Part shown: piece after piece, positions 57,800 to 64,000 of the stretch
Layout of the letters: every line of letters starts with the position of its first letter
How positions within the stretch are numbered: the stretch's first letter is position 1
Assembly: GCA_032622095.1 (NCBI GenBank)
Contig: CP136067.1
Location: 51,687,899 to 51,751,898 of the forward strand
Direction: 5' to 3'
Length of the DNA stretch: 64,000 nucleotides
Source: Siphonodentalium dalli
Lineage: Eukaryota; Mollusca; Scaphopoda; Gadilida; Siphonodentaliidae
Position numbers and translations under genes: made by a program
Notes under the pieces: model-generated
The model's input: only the letters and a program-made list of their open reading frames with translations
The model's database searches: none
Told to the model about the DNA's origin: nothing

Positions 57800-58060
57800 G
57801 TCAACTCCATCATCATCATGTTTATTATCATTATCATCACCACCACCATCATTATCATCATCGTCGTCGTCGTACTCGTTGTCGTTGTTGTTGTCATCAG
57901 CATCGTCGTCGTCATTGAAACATCATCGACATAATCATCATTAGCATTACGTCACCATCGTCATCATCATAATCATCGTCGTCCTTCTTGTTAACACTTA
58001 TCATGTGGTCGCCACCATAATCGCTTCATCGTCATCATCATCACCACCATTCACAACAAC
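57800..58060 (+). repeat. (CAT/CGT)n microsatellite region
   Basis: Runs of CATCAT, CGTCGT and CACCAC triplets of imperfect phase. It ends just before the TTAA element at 58094. Confidence 0.85.
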
Positions 58061-58093
58061 TAAAATAACAACAACCACAACTATATACTTTAA

Positions 58094-58562
58094 AGGTACT
58101 CAACCCGATAAAACTCCTCTCAATTACTATTTAAATGGCTTCGGGGGTCAAAAATATTTGATTCGAGTCGAGGAAGTCACCCATCAAAGCTCAGATTTGT
58201 TAGATATCGATTTTAGAAATCTATTATTTTTCATTATCGGGAATACTATCTGGCCCAGAACTCAGTAAAAATTGCGTTAAAATTACCACTTGATTTTAGA
58301 GTTATTCATCCTTGTCTGTTTGAATAGATTTTGGGTACACATCCAGAGCAGATTACGGCAGTTATTAGTACTAATCTCGAGAACATAACAAATTTGAAAA
58401 ATCAATATCTAATAACTCTGAGCTTTGTTTGATGGGTTCCTCGACTCGAATCAAATATTTTTTACCCCCAAAGCCAAAGAAATAGTAATATAGGACCCTC
58501 TGATCGGATTGTTGTTGTTGGAATCTGTTGAGATGGGGACCCTCTTTACGAGTTGAGTACCT
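58094..58562. mobile_element. TTAA-flanked MITE with long inverted arms
   Basis: TTAA at 58090-58093 and 58563-58566. Ends are AGGTACTCAAC and GTTGAGTACCT. The arms continue inward for well over 100 bp with indels (AAATATTTGATTCGAGTCGAGGAA-type against TTCCTCGACTCGAATCAAAT, and TCAAAGCTCAGA against its inverse). No ORF. Confidence 0.85.
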
Positions 58563-58566
58563 TTAA

Positions 58567-60544
58567 TCACTGGCATCCAACTTAAGGTTAATCAGTCGGA
58601 TAAAAACTTTACGTCTTTCAAATTTAGTATGTCGTCTCGAATATCAATAGTCGCGTGTTCAAAACTTGTAAATTTCTTCGTAATGCAAAAGCAGTGTTCT
58701 CTTCGCTATTTGAGGGACTGTGCAGCGATTTCCGATGGGAATATTCCCTTCAGCACAATACACTGCGGTGGTTCAGGCAATGACACGGCTATACTCATTA
58801 GAGACTCGAGAATGTTTTGAGAACAGTATAATTATCACCCTCTGTAAACATCTTCCGACTGGCGATGTTTTGCGACAAACATGTGATGTTTGGCGGCGGT
58901 GGGATCAGACCATATGGTTCGATATCTCCAAGGATGCATTTTCAAATTCAATACAGACCATTACAAAACTCGGAATATGATATTCAACACACCCTAATGT
59001 CAATTCTCCAAAATCGAGAAAACAATCATACGTAATTAATTGAGACTTCAGAGCATAAGTTTGAACCAGTATTGATTTCAAGTCCTTGTGGCGAAGGCTG
59101 TGTTAATTTGCACAATGTCGTATCGATAATATCATGTTGAGGTGTATTGTGCCTCGTCATTTACAAATGTCGGCCGTGCACCAATGTAGACTGAAGAGGT
59201 GGTTGCATCATACATCCATGAACGAGATGCGTGGGTGTAAACAGGTTTTATTTAAACATGTTTAATGTCAAATAATGTATGTAAAATTAACTACATGGTG
59301 TATAATGGATTGAATGACAAAATCTGAAAAACTTAGATGAACCTCCGCTCTATACATCATATATATATTTAAAATATATTAACAAATTAGATATAACAGG
59401 CTTTGCTGTGATGGTATTAGGTGTCAAATAATTGATAATAACTTGAAATTGATTACATCTGATTAGTTAAAGAATCAAAGAAATGGTGATGGGTTGTGTT
59501 TACATGTGACGGGAATATTTGAGTGCGGCATAATCGTATAGGATGGTTATTAAATATAAAATAGAGATGATGTCCGGTTAGGAAGACTAATATATGGGAG
59601 AGGGATCAATCTGCTCAACAGTCATAAATGCTATGTCTAAGATAGCAATACACATTTTTCAGCAAGTTTTGCCAACGTGGGAGGGGGTACTGTAATTCAA
59701 ATCTATGCTGAGACATTATCTTTGGCATTGATCCCATCCATCATATTTTATTTTCAACAGAAATGTTAGGTGTTATCAAATGTCTGTACTTTAGATTCTT
59801 CGTACAATTCATCAAGAGTTATGCCCCTTGTTTGCACACACAAAACACTTAATTTTACCCATTTTTTTTTACTCATATTGACCATTTCCAGCACAAAAAC
59901 AGACCATGACAGAGCGAATGTCAGTATATATAAGCTACTACCACCTGATAAAGTTATGTTAGAGCCGAGAAATATCTGAAATTGAAACCAAGTTATCGGA
60001 GCAATTTAAAAAAATGTCCCGTAAGAGCAGATGACAGAATTCAGGGGAGAGAAATCGGACTATTTTCATATAACCATACACACAGATTTGTCCTCCACTG
60101 AATGCGAAAATCATGTTACGTATCCAAATTTTTCATTTTTTTATGAACGTTCCCAGTAAATTCAAACAAGTAATGTCACATTTAACACAAGCTACACAGG
60201 CTGTTATGCCCCCAGATATTTATTTTTCTCTTTTTCAGATCCCCAACAACCAAATAAATCTTGTACTCCTACCTAAGATATGATAATTTGATAAGCAAGT
60301 TCATACTGTTCAAATTTTCATTCAATATTTACTGAAACAAAATTTAGACCAAGATCTGAACATGTTCCAAATGTTTTAACTTTCTACTAAATGGTTTCTC
60401 CGACGCAGTTATAACAATATACTTTGAAATGGTATGTTATTCATCTGGACGGGCTTATTGTTCGCGTATGGGCTGTGTGATTAGTTGCAATTTCCAAATA
60501 AGTTTAATCACTAACTCGCGGCAATATTGGATCCATCCACCCCG
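58567..60544. other. Unassigned DNA
   Basis: No supported gene. Open frames at 58629-58980 lack motifs. Confidence 0.35.
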
Positions 60545-60992
60545 ACTTTTTGAAGGTTTGACAAGGAAGCTTATAAAGTCGAAACAACACGAGGAATATA
60601 TTTCTTAGATGTTATTTGCAACTTGATAATGAACTTCACTGTTGATCGAAGTCCCAACTCGAAATTGAATGATTTTCTGTGACTTTTGTGAGCCGATATC
60701 GCAATAAACATTGAATTAATTACCCAGGAGAAATTCCAAAATTGTAAGCGACGCAAAGCAAAATCGTTAAGTCACTTAAGTCGTGAAATTTCGAGTTGGG
60801 ACCTTCACCTACAGTGAAGTGCATTATTAAGGAACAGATAATAACTAAGAACATATTCCCAGCGCTATTTTTCTTCGACTGTATGAGATTCCCTGTCAAA
60901 CCTTAAAAAAATTCTCTTTTTTGTACTGGTGGAATATGATCTCTATACGGCCGTAAGCCAGAGTAGATATTCATGGCATGATCTATAGTTGT
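60545..60992. mobile_element. Fold-back element, copy 2
   Basis: Same orientation and interior as 54613-55075 (ATAAACATTGAATTAATTAC, AATTGTAAGCGACGCAAAGC are shared exactly). Its arms are more decayed, for example the right end is TTCCCTGTCAAACCTTAAAA. This suggests an older insertion or weaker homogenisation. Confidence 0.8.
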
Positions 60993-61299
60993 GCAGTTTC
61001 CGAAAGCCTCTCATGGTATTGGTCTTGTCATGTGATATTAGGAGACAACGCTCGAAACTCAAAGGTTGCCGTCAGAATCTTTGCATGTTAATTATGTCTT
61101 CTTGTAACGAATGTGTAAAGTTGAATAATATGGAATAAGTAATGTTTACAACGACACGAACCCCTCTGTTGTCGTCTGTTTATGACTTAAACTGTTCGCG
61201 TGTGTAGAGAACATCATTCCATGTGGATCTGCTGCATCCGCCATAAACTGCCGATCACAAATTACGATCTAAGACTATCAAAGCTGGAATATACCTTAA

Positions 61300-61792
61300 A
61301 GGCACGTGCGGCCTTAATTGTCGAAAATATTCATATTTGTTCCAAACACCGTAAACAGAAAAACATTAAAACGCATACATTTCCGTTCATATATACCATG
61401 ACAAAGGCGTAAACAGCATGTTATCATAAAGACCTACTATATTTTACCTAAGCAAGAGCCTGATTGTGTTACAGAAGACACACAATGCTACTGGCTAATC
61501 ACACACAAATGGCATAAACGCTCTTTATTAGTTCCATATAAGGTATTCACCAACAAAGAACGCTCTTTATGTTTACCATCATAATATAAACAAACACCAG
61601 AAAAGTTACTTTTTATGCTGTTGTTTACATAACAATGGTCAAACATATGACCATAACATACTGTTTATGCGATATTTCTTATTTGTATACGGACAAAGTC
61701 TATCTACATTTTGACGTTCTTTCTGTTTGTGGCGGTTTTTGACGGGTGGATATATTTTCACAGGATACCCACCGTCAAGGCCGCACGTGCCT
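61300..61792. mobile_element. TTAA-flanked MITE, second copy of the inner 19.9-kb element
   Basis: TTAA at 61296-61299 and 61793-61796. The ends AGGCACGTGCGGCCTT / AAGGCCGCACGTGCCT are a perfect 16-bp TIR. High identity with 19949-20432 throughout, in the same orientation. Contains the paired AACGCTCTTTAT module with a perfect CArG-type CCATATAAGG at 61533-61542. Confidence 0.9.
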
Positions 61793-61969
61793 TTAACGCT
61801 ATGTGTGGTTTAATTATTAATAACAGTTTATGAACCTACGTGTTTATTAATAAAGCTAATGAACTTGCAGAAGTGACTTCCTGTCCATATTATCTCAACT
61901 GAGTTCGTCGTAAACACGCACGTGTCCTCACAAAGTGGGATGAAAACTATAGAATAGAACTGTTGGATA

Positions 61970-62714
61970 TGCTGAGACAGGCTGTTCTCCAGAAAACCAG
62001 CACATTATCTGCTTGTAATAGAACTTGTTGTAGGTAGATAATCTGCTTAGAATCGCTTTATTTTGAGTCGATGATATGCTAAAAATTAGAACATTTCAGT
62101 CACATTATCGACTCATAATGAGGCGATTCTAAGCAGATTGTGTACACACAATGAGACAAATAAGCCAACATATCCTCCCGTAAATACGCACATAATCGAC
62201 CTATAATGTGAAATAGGTACATAATGCGATAATTTGACTCTTAAATGAGCAGATAATGGACTCATGTCCGTTATTTCGTTTTATGGCTCTGGCCACAGTG
62301 AAAACATATGTTAAAGAGCGCACAACAGAAAGTCGTGAGTTGGCTTATTTGCCATTGTCCGCACATGATATGCTTAGAAATTTATCATTATGAGTCTATA
62401 ATGTGACTAAAATGCTCTCATTTTCAGCACGTTATCAACTCAAAATTGTTTGATTCTAAGCAGATTATCTACTTACAACCAGTTATATTATAAGCAGATA
62501 ATATGCGGACTTTTGGGAGAACGCGCTGAATATGCCAACTCACGACTTTTCATGTGTACGCTCTTTAACAGGTGTTTTCACTGTAGTGCGCGCCATGAAA
62601 CGAAATAACGGGTAAGTGTCCATTATCTGCTTATTTCAGAATCAAGTAATCACATTATCTACCTACTTCACATTATAGATCGCTTATGGTCGTATTTTCG
62701 CGAAGATATGTTGG
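61970..62714. mobile_element. Palindromic element with nested inverted segments
   Basis: The main arms GCCAACATATC...CAGTGAAAAC (62164-62300) and its inverse (about 62577-62714) are about 135 bp. A second pair involves 61970-62150 and the inverse of 62375-62530, sharing AGATAATCTGCTTAGAATC and GTCACATTAT.GACTCATAAT. GCAGATAAT motifs recur throughout. A solo arm lies at 24231-24363. No coding capacity. Confidence 0.75.
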
Positions 62715-63165
62715 CCGAGACACCGATATTTTTAATGGATATAAAGCCTGTGTAAATCGTTCATTCGATGTCTGATTTTTCCTGCACATATACGCCATTT
62801 ATATACTAATACATTATGTAATACGCTATGGACATATTGTTGTCTGAAATAAAGTATAGTATCGTTTATGTATATACCAGAATGAGTGACGGCACTCCAA
62901 TATGATGTGGTCATATATACATGTATGAGCGCGTTAAACATCATTTATTATCGAAATGGCAATGTTGCGATCTGAATAGCGCATTGGGATGTCGCTCAAC
63001 TCAGATCAAGCTTCGGTCCCGATGTGTGCCATGCATGTCAGGATAAGAACCCGCGTCAGATTGCGACGATAGTATCTGCGACCTAACTGCTCGGTAACGG
63101 GGACATCATTCAAAAGGAAGCCCTTTCGCCGAGAGTTGACGTGGGTTCGAAGGGTAATTCAGAAA
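62715..63165. other. Unassigned DNA
   Basis: No supported gene or repeat. Confidence 0.35.
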
Positions 63166-63470
63166 AGATTACATTTACCGTTATTAAAAGATCACAACTC
63201 ACAACGCCGAAAACAGCATTTTGTAACCATACAAGATTACTGCATGGCACTTGCGTATGCGTCTCTATCGACTCAGTATGACTTAGTATCCCGTGAAATT
63301 TGGCGTATATATAGTGGTTGTGCACCCTTACGTACACATTTATTTCCCTCTCTCTAGTGCATTTTAGTTTCTCTCTTACCCTATTTGCCCATATATCTCA
63401 CTCTTAACAATCACAAAAGAAAAAATAGGTAACATAATCTGGATTTTGGACAACAACTAGAGATGGGCCT
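63166..63470 (+). repeat. Dispersed repeat, uninterrupted copy
   Basis: Matches 56183-56900 but without the 409-bp insertion (continuous GCATGGCACTTGCGTATGC at 63242). It includes CGTATATATAGTGGTTGTGC, a pyrimidine-rich CCCTCTCTCTAGTGC, and ends GGATTTTGGACAACAACT. Confidence 0.8.
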
Positions 63471-63639
63471 GTCCCAGATGGGACTGAGGTATACTCCCAG
63501 TATTCAACATGTTATTTGAATGTAGTAGCCATTACTGTATATTGGGCACTGAAATTATGTGAACAGGTAACCCTAAATCCCCTAAGCTCTGACACTAATC
63601 TAGAACATCTTAACCCTTAATCCTAATCCTAAAACCTAT

Positions 63640-64000
63640 TGACTGAAAAATGTAGGAATAAAAGCTCGGACAAAATTATGCATTTTGAGAAGATTTTGTA
63701 AGTTGAAAAAGGGGGCTAACTCCACCAAACATAAAAGCTCGGACAAAATTATGCAAGTTGCGAAAAAGGGGAAAAAGGGGGAATAACTCCACAAAAAAAG
63801 TCGGACAGACGTCATAATCGCAGGTGAACAGGTTCCCATGGTACTAAATATCAGTGCCAAGATTAAAAAACATTGACCTAAAAATGTAGGAATAAAAGCT
63901 GGGACAAAATTATGCATGTTGCAGACAAATTTATAAGTCGAAAAATGGGCATAACTCCACCAAAAAATGTCGGACAGACGTCATAATCGCAGGTGCACAG
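63640..64000 (+). repeat. Tandem dispersed repeat, cut by the window end
   Basis: Blocks ATGTAGGAATAAAAGCT(C/G)GG, ACAAAATTATGCA, ATAACTCCACCAAA and TCGGACAGACGTCATAATCG occur twice, about 220-250 bp apart, with smaller internal duplications. The array continues past the window. Confidence 0.75.

Noticed and set aside
63640-64000. Telomere-proximal or gene-coding repeat
   Set aside because: The unit has no telomeric hexamer and no maintained frame. It resembles dispersed repeats elsewhere in the window.

Overview
The window looks like non-coding, repeat-dominated nuclear DNA from a metazoan, most probably a mollusc. It is AT-rich, with no operons, no ribosome-binding sites and almost no long open frames. 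The signs pointing to a mollusc are two copies of a tRNA-derived SINE with an 'aaaccccaatcaatcaatc' type 3' tail, repeats that end in GGAC/GACGGAC runs next to 'gggtataat' type sequence, many TTAA-flanked MITEs, and a tyrosine-recombinase retrotransposon. I could not run searches, so the phylum is an inference (gastropod or bivalve favoured) and the species is unknown.

Only two places look like host exons. The first is a possible short acidic N-terminal exon on the minus strand (1173-1376), with a palindromic CRE and an E-box just upstream. The second is a first coding exon on the plus strand (16577-16707) that encodes a clear signal peptide and ends in a strong GTAAGT splice donor. I see no convincing downstream exons for either.

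Two retroelements carry most of the coding capacity. A minus-strand R4/Dong-type non-LTR retrotransposon (about 4728-9060) has a reverse transcriptase, a CCHC finger and a restriction-like endonuclease. It is damaged by frameshifts and by a nested poly(A) retroposon, and its 3' end sits in a (TAA)n tract. A minus-strand DIRS/Ngaro-type element (about 31909-38370) carries a gag-like region, a 605-codon RT-RNase H frame that runs into a truncated tyrosine recombinase, and a separate SGNH-hydrolase gene. A direct repeat of about 129 bp bounds it.

The rest is repeats. 9.3-13.0 kb holds a tandem array of about 655-bp units, with an inverted segment and a retroposon insertion. 19.9-20.8 kb is a TTAA MITE nested inside another TTAA MITE. 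24.2-29.9 kb is a nest of fold-back and TIR elements that includes an inverted array of GC-rich units of about 130 bp. 30.4-31.8 kb has an inverted repeat and two tandem arrays. 42.75-47.81 kb is a 37-bp satellite of about 137 copies with higher-order periodicity. 54.6-62.7 kb holds a dense series of fold-back elements, including one with an apparent 5-bp target duplication and TIRs built of short subrepeats. The window ends inside another dispersed tandem repeat.

The genes do not form a pathway. The interest lies in how the mobile elements are built and in the filled/empty-site pairs that show how they inserted.
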